Shown: piece by piece, positions 1-11,757 of the stretch
Layout of the letters: every line of letters begins with the position of its first letter
How positions within the stretch are numbered: position 1 is the stretch's first letter
Assembly (NCBI GenBank): GCA_902806595.1
Contig: CADCXC010000041.1
Span: forward strand, 248,001 to 312,000
Source: Pyrenopolyporus hunteri
Taxonomy: Eukaryota; Ascomycota; Sordariomycetes; Xylariales; Hypoxylaceae
Direction of reading: 5' to 3'
DNA: 64,000 nucleotides
Position numbers and translations under genes: made by a program
The notes under the pieces: model-generated
The model's database searches: none
What the model was told of the DNA's origin: nothing
What the model saw: the letters and a program-made list of their open reading frames with translations, nothing else

Positions 1-488
1 ACAACTCGTTTAAGCAAGAGGCTACGTGAATTCTCTTAAATTGAATCCAAGTCATCGGACCTATACAGCAAGCAGGGAAGAACCGCATATATGTCTATAG
101 TGTTGGCTTGTCAGCCAGGGAGATTTGTATTTAGAGTGAATTGACATATTCCCTTTATTTATATCCACATAATGCCAATTTAGTTCCCTGATTGGTCACG
201 CTTGCGATGTGTAAGTCTATCTTGGTGGTTCCATCGCACCATGAAGATCTTCGTCACATCACACGCGTGATTACCCCTGTCAGCGTCGTAGCGGTAGCAT
301 TGAATAGGTATATCTCTAGTTTACTATATAAAGTCGCTTCCCACCCGGCAATATCTCAAACTCACCTCTCTACCATTACGCGATCATACTTGACAAGCGA
401 CCGTGAGTAGCAGACATAATCCAGAATCCGTACACACCTCCTAAATAAACTAGCGCTCGGGTCTAGCCCTCGATATCGTTCCGGAAAA
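1..488. other. Left-end intergenic region and promoter of the Hce2-like gene
   Basis: No coding region could be supported here. The only readable landmark is a TATA-like box at 325-332, followed by a CT-rich stretch (about 355-375) like fungal transcription start regions. Both lie upstream of the ATG at 489. Confidence 0.5.
325..332 (+). promoter_or_regulatory. TATA-like box upstream of the Hce2-like gene
   Basis: The sequence TATATAAA lies 157 nt before the ATG at 489, and a pyrimidine-rich segment follows about 30 nt downstream. This is the usual layout of a fungal core promoter. The assignment rests on position and motif only. Confidence 0.4.
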
Positions 489-962
489 ATGTTTCGAGTC
501 GTTTTTGTTCTTCCGGCTCTCCTTGCCTCATTTGCAGCAGGCATTCCCTCCCCGCTCACAGAAAGGGACGACGCCTGCTATGGCGATCCGTCTTCCGGGG
601 TACTCTGTTCTGTTATATCATACACAGACAAGACCGGCGTCACATCGGGTTCTCCACCTTCCACCGCGGACTGCCAACAGACATGCCGAAGTGTCCTTGC
701 GGAGGCGGGCGACTGGGGAGTCGATTTCAGCGGCAAGCCCGCGGGCTATCGCGACAACATGTACCTGGGGCCCTGCAAATTCAGTGTCTCGCGTGAAACG
801 GACACGGATAACGCGCAATTCTCGTTTTCGCTTCATAACCAAGATATCGTGGATATTGTAGGCGAGACGATCAAAAGATTCGCGAACGAACACAGTGGAA
901 AGGTGCAGGCAGAGGGCAAGATGGTATGCTCGGGCCATACGGTAAGGTGGTTTGTAGGATAG
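489..962 (+). CDS. Secreted Hce2/Ecp2-like small cysteine-rich protein
   Basis: Single-exon, 157-residue protein. Residues 1-18 form a signal peptide (hydrophobic core VFVLPALLASFAAG), so it is predicted to be secreted. The mature part carries the Hce2 pattern: a DCQQ motif, a Trp about 15 residues on, a short PCKFSV strand, and an HNQDIVDIVGETIKRF helix before the final MVCSG. Six cysteines (residues about 30, 40, 62, 66, 97, 147) could make three disulfides. The Hce2 family (homologues of Cladosporium fulvum Ecp2) includes fungal effectors called putative necrosis-inducing factors, but members have varied roles and activity cannot be read from sequence. The start is chosen because it gives a clean signal peptide. 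No intron is needed. Family placement is by motif pattern only. Confidence 0.8.
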   Translation: MFRVVFVLPALLASFAAGIPSPLTERDDACYGDPSSGVLCSVISYTDKTGVTSGSPPSTADCQQTCRSVLAEAGDWGVDFSGKPAGYRDNMYLGPCKFSVSRETDTDNAQFSFSLHNQDIVDIVGETIKRFANEHSGKVQAEGKMVCSGHTVRWFVG

Positions 963-1897
963 GTAATCGGGGTATTAAAAAGGCCTCGTCTAATCATACC
1001 TCGGCAAGCTTGGCCCTGAATAGGGGGGATTGTCATGTTGTGGACGGATGAGACATACATCCCTTTGTCCTCATTTAGTATGTATACCCAGGCCGAAGGC
1101 CTGGATAGTTAGATAGCGCACGCAACAACGAAGTCGTTTCCCTCACTATATAGTTAGCCTCATCACGGGAATGTTTGTCGGGTTTGACCCTGGGCGTGCT
1201 TCACCATAATAGGCTTTTATCTCTCCCGCCTGGAGGAGAGGGTCAGTCCTCGGATGAAAGGTAGCCGCGATTCTGGGGGGCATGAGGAGTTATTAGAAGA
1301 TGGATGTAAAGAACATTCGTACAAGATGCGACGTGGTGCTGTTGAACTTCTTGCTTTCTCTCATACATCGTGATTACCTACCCAGGTGCTTGAATAATAA
1401 GCGAGTGATCATCGGTACCAGCCATAGGCGCAAATCTGGAAGGGACATGTTCGATATTAGACTTTTGAACATACTGTTCTATGACGGCGGCCCTTTCTGC
1501 CAGCCCTCCTCAACTTCCTTAAAGGCAAGAGTTAGATTAGTCGTAATCCCACAACCCAACATTCCCTGACTATTTTTCTTCTTCAATAGGTACTGAACTC
1601 TCCAAAAATAAATACATCTCCCACCCTCCTAGCTAAGTCACAGCGATATCATTATTGGTGTATGTGTACGAGAGAGAAACATACGACTCCTTTTCTCATA
1701 CGCCGACTATTTGGTGTTTTTTTTTTTTTTTTTCATCCCTCGTCTTTTGTCGTTCACCCTTATTTCTTGACATATAGGTACACGTCAGAAAGGTTTCTTC
1801 CTGGATTCCCCTATAGAAAAACCGTCAGAACTGGGCCACATTACTATCGCGAATTTCCAATCGAGTTCAATTCACGGCTTAAGCCTTGGGGCAGAAG
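963..1897. other. Intergenic region with hairpin and poly-T tract
   Basis: No gene was recognised. A short perfect hairpin (CAGGCC-GAA-GGCCTG) at about 1090-1104 lies 130 nt after the Hce2-like stop and could sit in its 3' UTR. A run of 17 T residues at 1717-1733 precedes the transporter pseudogene and may be part of its pyrimidine-rich promoter. Confidence 0.5.
1717..1733. repeat. Poly-T homopolymer (17 nt)
   Basis: An uninterrupted T run about 165 nt upstream of the transporter reading frame. Such tracts are common in fungal promoters. The exact length is prone to sequencing error. Confidence 0.7.
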
Positions 1898-3602
1898 ATG
1901 TCCGATCAACCATCTCAACCAACCGTTATAAATGAACATTTTCGCAAGCCATGGAGCCGATCACCGAAGAAAACCGTGACGGCTCTCTCGAGTGTAGTCA
2001 TGGCTTTGTGCGGATACGACCAGTGCATGATGTCACTGGTCAATTCGAATGTATCCTACCTCCACACCATGAAGCTACAAGAGGACTCTTTCGCCGCCGG
2101 GTTCATCATCTCTTTTTGCTATTTCGGATGCATAATCGGCGCCGGGGTAGCACTATGGGGAGCTGATAAATAGGGACGTAAGCTCTGGATCACTATGTAC
2201 CTCGTCGCCACGGTAATCGGAACCCTTTCCATGTTCTTTTCTACAATAATTCCTAATAATTCTGACAACACATGGCTTGGTTGCCCTTTGTACGTTATGC
2301 TATTGGGGCGGCTCATATTGGGACTCGGCATTGGTGGACTGAATACGATAATTCCCAGTTATACCGCCGACCTTTCTAGGGGTAGTGACCGCGGTACCGC
2401 TAGTGAGTCGATTTTTATTCCGCGGACCTTGATCAGGTTCCGTGTCCCTCTTCATACGCAATTACCCGTTAGAGCATACTTACCTAGATATATACCGACT
2501 GTCTAAAATGACGCTGTCAGAGGTGCTGAACTTGAGTAGCGATTGCTAACGAATAGCACCCGCAGTGGCATAGGAAATTCTTGCGAATATCGGCTGGTTG
2601 TTCGTAGTTCATTTATTCAATTGGATCCTTAGTCCTTGGCTGGGGGAAGACAATGAATGGGTTTAGAGGCTCCCAATTCTCCTCGTGATAGGACTCTCTA
2701 TAGTAGCGGGATTCCTCTTGTGGCGGCTGCCGGAATCTCCGCTATGGCTCATCCGCCAGGAAAGGATGGATGATGCAAGAGCTGTGCTTAAGGGGCTTTG
2801 CGGGGAAGCGCAAGCTGGTGATATTTTTGATGAACTCGACAGAGCTCAGCAAGCCAAATCACAGACAAACACTGAAGAGAATCTCGGATATTCCGACATG
2901 TTTTCACCCGCTGGTAGTCAATTTCGTCCGACCATGATTACACTAATTGTCCAGGTCAGCCACGCTTTGACAGGTTATGGGGCGGTCTCAGTTTATGGTT
3001 GGCGGCTTTTCCGGCTCCTCGGACTAGACGTAAACTGGTTGATGATAGAGGTTATCTTAAACTACACTATCTCTGCGGCAGTCATATCCCTAGTCTTGGT
3101 ATATGGAATTTTCAACAGGGTTGGCCGGAGGATGCCGTTGATTTGTGGTTCCCTCGGCTTAACATCCTGTTTCGGAGTCCTATTGGCGGTCTCTCACTAT
3201 TTAACTACCACTCCTCAACCGTGGCTGGGGCTCATTTGCTGCATTACCGTCGCTTTTTCAACGGGTATCTTCGGATTATGTTGGCTGACGACTATTTGGT
3301 TGATTCCAACCGAAATCTATTCAAATGCGGCGCGAGTACAGGTCACTGCTATCAACATCATATTTTGGGGGCTCGCCAATTTTGTGGTTATACTCCTGAC
3401 GCCCATGGGACTGAACAATTTCAACAGGAAGGTCTTCTTCGGGTTTATCTTCACAAACATCGTCGCGGGCTTCTTGGCTTATTTCTTCGTACCCGAGACG
3501 GCTCTTCGAAGTCTCGAGGGTGAGAATATGCGAGTAGAAGAGGATGAAAACACGCCAGAAGAAGCATCAGAAACAACGCCTCTGTTACAGCAACAACGCT
3601 GA
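1898..3602 (+). pseudogene. MFS sugar transporter interrupted by three in-frame TAG codons
   Basis: A complete sugar-porter frame of 514 codons can be built from exon 1898-2402 joined to exon 2566-3602 (intron 2403-2565, donor GTGAGT, acceptor CGCAG; frame preserved). It keeps the N-terminal VVMALCGYDQ helix, the ADK-x-GRK loop, LGRLILGLGIGG, RLPESPLWLI after helix 6, and a C-terminal PETALRSLE. Three codons are TAG: 2171-2173 (ADK-stop-GRK), 2571-2573 (AMA-stop-EIL) and 2664-2666 (EWV-stop-RLP). Each stands where a Trp codon TGG is plausible, and for the third the family Trp is strongly expected. No frameshift was found elsewhere. TGG to TAG is CpA to TpA on the other strand, the change favoured by repeat-induced point mutation (RIP). 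As written it cannot encode a full transporter unless the stops are read through. Confidence 0.8.
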
Positions 3603-4290
3603 GTCGGGATAAACTAGCCCTGATATATACCTTAGCGACAGTTATTATTAGCAGTTCCACGATAGAGTATGGTGGAATACATAGCGGCCAGACATGATAT
3701 CGGGAGCGAATTAATAATATTTGTTTTTACCCTCTCGGGGCAGTTTTGGGTTTTATTCCGTAGTCCATTGTTTTTATTCCAGGCCCCTGAGAAGTGTACG
3801 CCTGAGTCCTAGATATGCTTATATTCGGCCGTCAATTGTAAATCAAGTTTATACATCATGGCAGCAACATCCGCATGAATCTTCTTCTTGATGAAAGATA
3901 CGGTAAATGAGCAGCGACTATACAATTCCTACAAATATTCAAAGGCTCAGCTTACATATGTGTAAGATAAAACCGCGGTCACATATTTATGCACCTACTA
4001 TCAAGATACCATGTACTTAAATGTAGTCCCTTGGCCTCTCGATGAAGCGGGTAAAACCGTCAACTAACGCCAATCTCCCATTTTCCGACGTATTTACTGG
4101 AAGGCACATAAATTCATAGCCACAACTCACAATAAATCACCACCATAAGGTGTACTTACGCCGTCTAATCATAAGCCTGTTTAACCAGAACCATAGTAAA
4201 CCGGGAAATAATGTAACTGAAAGCCCCGATCCTAATCTAGGTAAATAATCAATAGCTCTTAAATCGATAATCATTCTGTAACATAGGGAG
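3603..4290. other. Intergenic region, nothing recognised
   Basis: AT-rich spacer between the transporter pseudogene and the convergent membrane-protein gene. No open frame with family resemblance was seen. Confidence 0.5.
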
Positions 4291-5411
4291 CTACTTCTTA
4301 AAGGACACCAATGCTTTCTCTCGGAGATACCAACAAAGAGTAAAAGTGGCCCCCGGTCCAGCGAACAAGGCGGCGATAGGGAGAAGAGGGATACAATAAT
4401 ACCAGCCGTTTCCTATAATCCCGGAACCATGAAGGTCGACGAATGAATACAGCAGCCATATAAAAGAGGAAATGAAGAGAGATACTTCATCAACCTGGAA
4501 AAGCCTCCGGCAGTAAAGGACGAATTCCAGCGGCATTTCTGACGTGGGTATGAAAATTGTAGATAAAGAATACGGGGAGAACAGAAGAGTGTAACACCAC
4601 ACGCTTGCTGAGACCATGCCTAACACCGAAAGCAGAACTTTTGGCGATTTAAGAAAGCTGGATTTGGGTAAAAGCCAACTGGCAAGTCCGGTAAGGAGGA
4701 TATTGCTGGCACCGATCCATAGAGGGGTCATCTGCCAAGCCCACGTCCAGTAGTGTCGCGTCGTAAACTCTGGCGAGAGACACATGGCGAAAACCTCAGA
4801 TGTGTGGAATAGGAAGAAAAGTAGAAGAAGCAGGGACCCGTGGCCCTTATCCCACACTGTCCGGTCTCTAGTCGACTTTTGGGCTAAATCGGATGCCGCG
4901 GGTCCGAAAGCGAAGGAAAAGAAATAGAAATAAGGGGCAATGCATCCGATACCGAAAAATTGCGCGGCAACAGTAAATACCGTTGGACTACAGGAACCTG
5001 TTAGCGGAGTCCTCGGTTACGGGATCGTATAGTGTCTCACAAGTATACCGGCGTGAAGATATATCCGGTACGGTACGATTCCATGATCCATATTGCATAC
5101 ACTGGCCCGAGGTCAATAAGGAAGGAGAAGATCTGCCACCAGGCGATATCGTCGTATCCAAACGTAGAAGGGGAGAAAATCCCCATTCCGCCACGGAAAG
5201 CTTGGTCAAGGAATTCCACCCCATGAAAATGGTCTATTATCTTGACTTTTCCGCCCTCCCATTCGATCAGCCCAGAATCGGCGAATGGTTGTCCAAATGA
5301 CGCTATCGTGCCAGGGTCCATATTACGCCAGCACCACGCTGCGACGAAGAGGAATGGGACCGAAGCGATTATACGGCCAGCTCTAGCACCCCAGGACACC
5401 ATGATTAACAA
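4291..5411 (-). CDS. Multi-pass integral membrane protein of an uncharacterised fungal family
   Basis: Two exons, 5411-5041 and 4987-4291. The 53-nt intron has donor GTGAGA, a GCTAACA branch site and a CTGTAG acceptor. The join gives a 355-residue protein reading TPVYF-PTVFTVAAQFFGIGC across the junction. About seven or eight hydrophobic segments run along its length, with a conserved-looking loop IDHFHGVEFLDQAFRGG and FSPSTFGYDDIAWWQIFSFL in the first third. Proteins of this layout often sit in fungal secondary-metabolite clusters, sometimes as membrane-bound cyclases or accessory proteins, but I cannot name this family. No polyketide, terpene or peptide synthase gene is present nearby. The start at 5411 is the first Met of the frame; a Met three codons later is possible. 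Confidence 0.65.
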
Positions 5412-6785
5412 TATACCGTTATATTACACCTGCAACGGAAATGGGGGGAAGAAACAACGGTAACGAATACGCGAAAGAAGAAGAAGGAGTATATATAATT
5501 CGAAAATCCCCTATCAAATTCGTGACCTTACAAACAGACAACCCAGTTTGTAGGAGTTCTGCGGACATTGGATTTAAGGAGAAGGCCGGGCCGGTACTTA
5601 TAAATTCAACCGACAAGGTCCACCGACATTAGGCATTCACAGGAATGTTCGTTAGTCCACGTCTGATAAGCATATTGAGAGGCGCATCTCCGTAAGGGGT
5701 TAATATTTTCTATGAATTTCGTATTTCAGCCCAATCCCCGCTCATGGGCGGTCCTCGAAGAGATCGAGATCCAATAAACTTCCAGTAAATAGTCCGTACG
5801 TGCATAGCTAATGGATGGGAGTTACCTATGCCTACTACACGATAAGGTAGAAAGGGGGGATATGGCCATCGTTGGCTGCAGTTTTTTTCGGACGTAACAA
5901 TAATACTAATATTTACCGAGAATAAAACATGAGATCCAGATGCCCCAATTTAAGTGGCAATGATGCGGCACAACCTCCTAGTATTGCAATGTTATGGCAC
6001 GACCGGAAGGCAAAGCCAACCAACACCCCCTTCCCCTCCGATTAAAAACGCCAACGGCTCCGCATACCGCGTTTTATCCCGGTCGATGGGACATGTTCCA
6101 CTAATCAAATGTGTCTTTTCATATGTATCAACTAAGTTCAAAAGCATAGCACTTGCTAGCTAACATGAGACTAATAGGTATACGTGAGTATACCAATTAA
6201 CCTGTGCCATAAGTGTACGATATACAGGGCCAAAATAACGATATCTAACAACGACCATACTATGAAAGAAATGGTTTTGCGTATAATTACCTCTATACGA
6301 TGTAAAATCAAAACATAATATGCGTGATTAAGTGTGTCTTGAAGGCCCAGAGTCTGCTGCCGAGGACAACCAAGGACATCATCTATTCGCGGATTACCCC
6401 CTATACCTACAGGGGTAGATCCACATTCCCCTTAACCCAGATCTTCCATTTCTAAAGCAATGTTATCTAGATACCTATCTTAATATAAATTCCCAGAAAT
6501 ATCAATGAAAGTATATCGGATGATATCTCTTCGCTAGGTATGGGAAATATTTTAGGCCATTCATAACTACCTGTCTGTTTTCTGATATATTGACTACCTA
6601 ATCAAGGGACTAGCCCTAGGGGGCACACGACTTCTTAACGGCAATACACTTCTATACCTATGATACCACGTTCTCCCGCTACCCAGGATATCGGATAGGC
6701 AGATGGATACGCCAATATAGATATAGGTATGTAACTGTTGCTCATCTACCATATCTTTGAGCACTTCCGGCGGTATCAATAGTAA
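5412..6785. other. Intergenic region, nothing recognised
   Basis: About 1.4 kb, AT-rich, with only short open frames that show no family resemblance. It holds the promoter of the membrane-protein gene and the 3' flank of the transporter that ends at 6786. Confidence 0.5.
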
Positions 6786-9070
6786 TCAAACGCCTATCTC
6801 CTTCACCTCAGCGCCAGCTTTTTGGTCGCTAAGTTCAATTTCGAGTTGCTTATCGACATTATTTTGGACCTTGTCTTGAACTTCTTTGCCCTCGAATATA
6901 AATGAGAGCTCCTCTAGTGTTCGATTATGGGTTTCCGGGAACAGCATGTATACAGTCGCAATTTCGACTAAAATCCAGACGCAGTAAACCAGATAATATT
7001 TCCATCCGATACGGTCCAGCGCTATAGGGTTAACGTAAGTGTTGAAAAATACGGCGAACCTAACCGTTAGCTGCTCGACTGCGATTCCCTTGGCTCGCTG
7101 TTGATACGGAAATATTTCCACCACTGCACAAATTTTAGTCAGCGGCTGGATCAATCTTATAGAGAAAAATCAATAGCTAGTTCGCAAGAAAGTCGCCAAT
7201 GAGTAGAATCGCCCCTATTAAGAAAGGCCGCCCAGAAAATTGAAAAGAAAAAAAATAATAATAAAAGAGTTACGTACTGTATGTATATGCTAACGAGTTC
7301 CAGCCCAGATTATAGAACTAAGGGACGCGTTAGCCTTAACATATTGTAAACTAGACACTTATGAACTTACGGGTGAGTAAATAAAAATGAACACCAAGAC
7401 CGCAACGGCCGCGGATGCTGAGTTCTCGATGGCAAACCGCGCTGAAGCCACCGTCCATACGCTGTATACAATTACAATACCGATAGTACAAGTCAAAAAC
7501 ATTACGCGGCGGCGGAAGAGCGGCGCAATTATGGCGACCGGCACAGCATTTATCAAGCCCCAGCAGGTGTTGCTAAGGATGACTTTCTGAACGGTACGAT
7601 TATCCGTTATACCCACGAGGTTCAAAATTTTCTTCACTGGGTTTGGTTAGCGCGATATTTGTAGTAGAGAGACCCGTGCTGATGATATGTTATATGTGCC
7701 TTTCGTTCGAGACGGGGAACATTTCAACCTACTGTGAGTTTTTTTAGCATGTCAAACCCATCTTTGGAAATACGGAAAACACAAACCTATAAAAACTGAT
7801 AAGCCCGTTGCCACTCCACTGGGTGAAGAATCCAACAATTGCAGCGAGGAGAAACCTGCGTCTCATGGGCGGGTCACTATAATGCATATCCGTTAGGACT
7901 AAGATCAAAGTCAGGTATATATCGTAGCAGCACATACCGGAAGACATCAGCCCATACGAATGCCTTGGCTGTCTCCTTCTCTTGTGCAATGGTACTTTGT
8001 ATCTGTGCGAACTCCAAGCGAACGAACTCTTCGCCGTTATCCCCTTCGCCGTGGTACTTTCGAAGAATCGCATAAGCTTCGTCGGCGCGATCAGCTGAGA
8101 TCAAGAAACGCGGACTCTCCGGGCAAAAAGGGATGAAGCATATCTGGCATAAGCTCGGGACCAATTGGAGAAGAGACGGCAACCTCCACGCCCAGGTGCT
8201 ACTCATTTGGAACGTTCCGTAAGTAACACCAGCTGCGACAATAGCCCCGACATGCCAGGAAGAATTGAATAGGGAGGTCATGGTCGATCTCTCCTTTTCG
8301 TAGGCTAGCTCTCCGATAAGGGAGGCTGCGTTCACAATAGCAAAGGGGATTCCAAAGCCTAACACCCAACGAGATGCAAGAAACATATCAGTGTTGCGGG
8401 ATCCGGCCTGTAGGGGAGGTTAAATCTTGCTGAGATATGTCCGACTATAATGAAACAAGAGGAGTCGGAAATACCTGGAGACCGGCACCCAGGCACAGAA
8501 TCAGCGATCCAAATAGAATGGACCAGCGACGGCCAAAATACTGGGAAACTGAGGGAATGAAAGGCACTGCCATAAGAGCTCCAAGGGAATACATGGCGCT
8601 TAAGAGACCGAGGCGACCCTCGGTAGGGTTATCGAAGTCTTGGGTTAAGAATCAGCGAAACAAGTTATAGATAAAGAATCAAAATATTTCCGTCGCTTAC
8701 ATTCGACCCATGAAGCCACAGCCTGTAGGGAGTTCATCATTGAGGAGTCAAATCCGGATGTCCATTCAACACCCATCGCAGAGGGGATCAGTAACTGTAT
8801 GTACCCCTGTTATTAGAGAATATTTAAAAGTATCATACAGCACTGTAACGAATCGAATCCGCTACGATTTACTACTCCAGAAGCTGATGATGTAGATAAA
8901 TAATATTGGGGGGAAACATGAAGAACACAAATACAATATCCAGCTAAAGGGTAGCTTACAAGGTAAAGCATCCGTAGATTTGGTTTCTGATACCATCTTT
9001 TCGTGTCCCCTTGGGCAATTTTAGCAAGGCGAGGGTCGACATGATGCTCTTTACTCCCGATGATCGCCAT
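6786..9070 (-). CDS. MFS sugar transporter, lactose-permease (LAC12)-like, eight exons
   Basis: Exons: 9070-8960, 8794-8701, 8638-8475, 8407-7938, 7876-7783, 7631-7371, 7317-7278 and 7123-6786. The total is 1,572 nt, or 523 residues, normal for the family. The joins rebuild the expected motifs: MGVEWTSGFDSSMMNSLQ (helix 1), FGRRW, PESPRFLI after helix 6, FFTQWSGNGLIS in helix 7, FYNLGWNSLAYTYMVEIFPY (across two joins), RAKG, and PETHNRTLEEL. Six of seven introns have clear GT-AG borders, intron 2 with an AAG acceptor. Intron 5 is uncertain. The strong donor at 7786 puts the next exon out of frame with its CAG acceptor. A weaker donor at 7782 with a GAAG acceptor at 7632 keeps the frame. If neither is used, the gene carries a one-base frameshift. 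Substrate is inferred only at family level (di- or oligosaccharide/proton symport at the plasma membrane). Confidence 0.75.
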
Positions 9071-9964
9071 CACGCGAAGGTTTTTCCTTAAAACTCCTAG
9101 TGATAAAAGATTGAACATGGGGTCAAGGCCGCCCCCCAAAAGGATGGGTATTCCAATATTTAAGTCGGCCAGATTACATCAACAGAGCGCAGAACAGTCT
9201 GGGAACGGAGTTCTAGTATCCGCATCTGATCTTGATTATATTTAGCCGCCTTTCTCGTGTTGACCTGGGGGGCCAATGAGAACCCCTGTGAACAGATTAC
9301 TACTTTCTATGAAATTAGGTACTAATATCTCTAGACGACAATCTGCTATAAGATATCTATACGCCAACTCAGGTTTAAATACACAGGTACCTATTATAAA
9401 TAGCAAGCGACAAACACGGCTCTATGAACTCGAAAAATCAAAATTGACAAGATTATCAAGCAACATTGGGTCATTTCATTAACCAAACCCGTAATATATG
9501 CATCCCTAAAGCCATAAGGGGTAAAATTGGCATTAACTAAAGTAGCTTCATCAGCTGTTTAGTTTAGAAACTGTTCACATCCATTCTAGGTACAGAAATA
9601 TCACAGGCGCAACGTTAGAGGACTATTTTCTAACGCAATAATCGCCTATCTAGTCGTTCTAGAATGATAAGTTCTTTTGGGGATGTCCCTCTCTGAAGAG
9701 TCGACTAATAATAATTGTAGCTAAACTCAATGCGGCCATTAATATAATGAAGTTACGGATTCGGGGGTCTAGCTACAATATAAAGAAGGCTACTTACTCT
9801 ACCACTAGTGAGACACAGCCAGAAAGCGCTTCTTCACTTGTTCCGAGGTAGGTATTTAGAATAGAGAACGGAGTTCGTTGACAATCCATGAGATGTCTAA
9901 TTGGTGATACCGCTTGTTCCTAACACGACAATCATTCCCATTGGTGCCATATTTCCGGTTAAGG
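9071..9964. other. Intergenic region between divergent genes
   Basis: Shared upstream region of the lactose-permease-like gene (minus) and the kinase-like gene (plus). Nothing coding was recognised. Confidence 0.5.
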
Positions 9965-11757
9965 ATGGACGACGAGTTTTTAGGACGTTATTTATTATCA
10001 TTAAATCCTAGTGACGTCCAACATGCGCAAGAGGCTGCATTAGCTGATAGAATCGCGACATACTTTACACAGAACCGAAGACTCACATACTTAGGGGTAG
10101 CTGGGATAGGCCGTCGTAAGCAAGTTATTTTACAGGTTGTTCAAACATAATTAACGTCTTATTTGTTATTTAAAGCTTTTAACCCTCATCAACTATGAAT
10201 AAGGAAGATGTCAAAATTCATTTTTCCAGCCTATGCTATTTACGCCACCATTCAAATAACTCCTTAATTCCTATATTCTATCGGGTTAATTCGTGCTAAC
10301 CGTACCTCTTCATAGACGGGGGCGCCATACTCTTCCGCGAACGCGACGAAAACGATAGACCATTTCGGAAGATCATCGTAAAGTTTTCACTCACCGTAAC
10401 GGCAGACGCGGACTTACGAAACGAAGCCAGGTGGCTAGAAATTCTAAGAGGCGCGGAACACATCGTACGCTTGATCCCGCTTACCGAAACAGAGTTGAAT
10501 ATAACGGGAGCCGGGAGACGCCCTACCATTGCGCTCGAATATCTTACAAATGGCGATTTAGCCACCCTCCGGCGAAGATTGGCTCGAATTGTGCCATTCA
10601 CGCCCAACAGACTTCTGTGGCGTGTATTCCTTTGCTGTGAGTGTATACCTAGGATGATTCGCTATCCTCACCAGCCGCCGCCGAGCTAACGAACCTCTTC
10701 GCTCCCATCAGTGATCCGTCAGGTACTTGCAATGCTATTCCCCCCGAGGGCAGGTCCGGACGACCCGGATGCTCGCGAGGTGCTCTGGGAAAATGCCGAA
10801 CCTTTTACCCTAACACAGAATTCACCTCACGGCGGAAATGTTGTAATCGGGGACTTGGCCCCTGGAGATATAGAACATGGTCTCACGCCTATTTTCAAGG
10901 TGAAACGCCCTTATCATGAAGGACAATTTATACCGCTACGAACAGGTCATGTGCCATAGGCGATTCGGGTCACTAGAGTTTCCGTTGTACTAATTTCAAT
11001 GCGTAATAGTTAATCGATTTTGGGCGAGGAAGAACAGAGAGTAAATTTGAGGTAGCTATAGAGAAAAACCTGTGGGGTGCTGGACACGTCAGTTATTGTA
11101 ACGCCATGTCAAGTTGAGCCTTACCAACTAACATGTCCATAGTTACTGCAATGGCTCGCCGTTCCCACGCTACCGACGGAGGCGTTTAGTGAGAGCCCGG
11201 TGATTACGGTTAATTGGATAGGTAGCTCTGGCGAAGAGATAGATGTAGAAACACAAGCCAATGCGACGTTTTTACAAACGCAAGCTATCGATATTCGCCT
11301 GCGGCAACTTGTATCTCAATGCATGGCAACTCACTTCGAACAGTTACCACAAATGTACCCCCTTTTACAGGAATGCGAACACACAGTCGCTAATAAAGGG
11401 CCCCTGGAGTTTTATAACCAACATCTGGACGCTATTGCTAGAGAACGCGAAACGGACGCTGGCATTGAAAGACTTCTGAATAACGTACTACTCAACGCGG
11501 ATGTTCCGGATGATCCGGGTGAAATCAACCGACCAAGTGTTGTTAATCAAACGGGAACAACGTTGTTAGGGTTATACAGCAGCCCAGCGCCTAAAAGACG
11601 AGGGCAGCAAGATACCTTGTACCAGGGATATACTGAGGCGATAAACCGAATGAGAAGCGTTAGACCGGGTATACGAAAGAAGACCTTGTTCGAGAAGTTT
11701 ACTGAGGCCATGGCGATAAGACGAAGGAGAAAGACCAGGCGGAGCGACGTGGACTAA
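9965..11757 (+). CDS. Fungal protein-kinase-fold protein, probable pseudokinase
   Basis: Five exons: 9965-10115, 10316-10636, 10712-10899, 11010-11087 and 11143-11757, giving 450 residues. All four introns are GT-AG, with branch sites such as GCTAAC and ACTAAC. The kinase fold is readable in order: glycine-rich loop GVAGIGRHGGAI (residues 44-55), IIVKF with Lys73, Glu87 in the C-helix, hinge EYLTNGDL, and LIDFG with Asp223. The catalytic loop, which should carry an H-x-D-x-H-x-x-N type motif, reads QNSPHGGN (193-200). The proton-acceptor Asp is therefore Ser195, and the preceding His is Gln. The metal-binding Asn200 and DFG Asp remain. Phosphotransfer is therefore doubtful, and a binding or regulatory role is inferred. 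The C-terminus (about residues 247-450) is helical and ends in a basic RRRRKTRR cluster. Closest to the expanded, poorly studied kinase-like families of Pezizomycotina. Confidence 0.75.

Noticed and set aside
1898..3602. Global reassignment of TAG to Trp in this organism
   Set aside because: Other genes in the window, such as the Hce2-like, membrane-protein and ESCRT-III genes, end properly at TAG, so only local mutation or readthrough is tenable.
5441..5632. Possible upstream exon of the multi-pass membrane protein
   Set aside because: No frame there extends the family-like N-terminus, and no donor/acceptor pair gives a better start than 5411.
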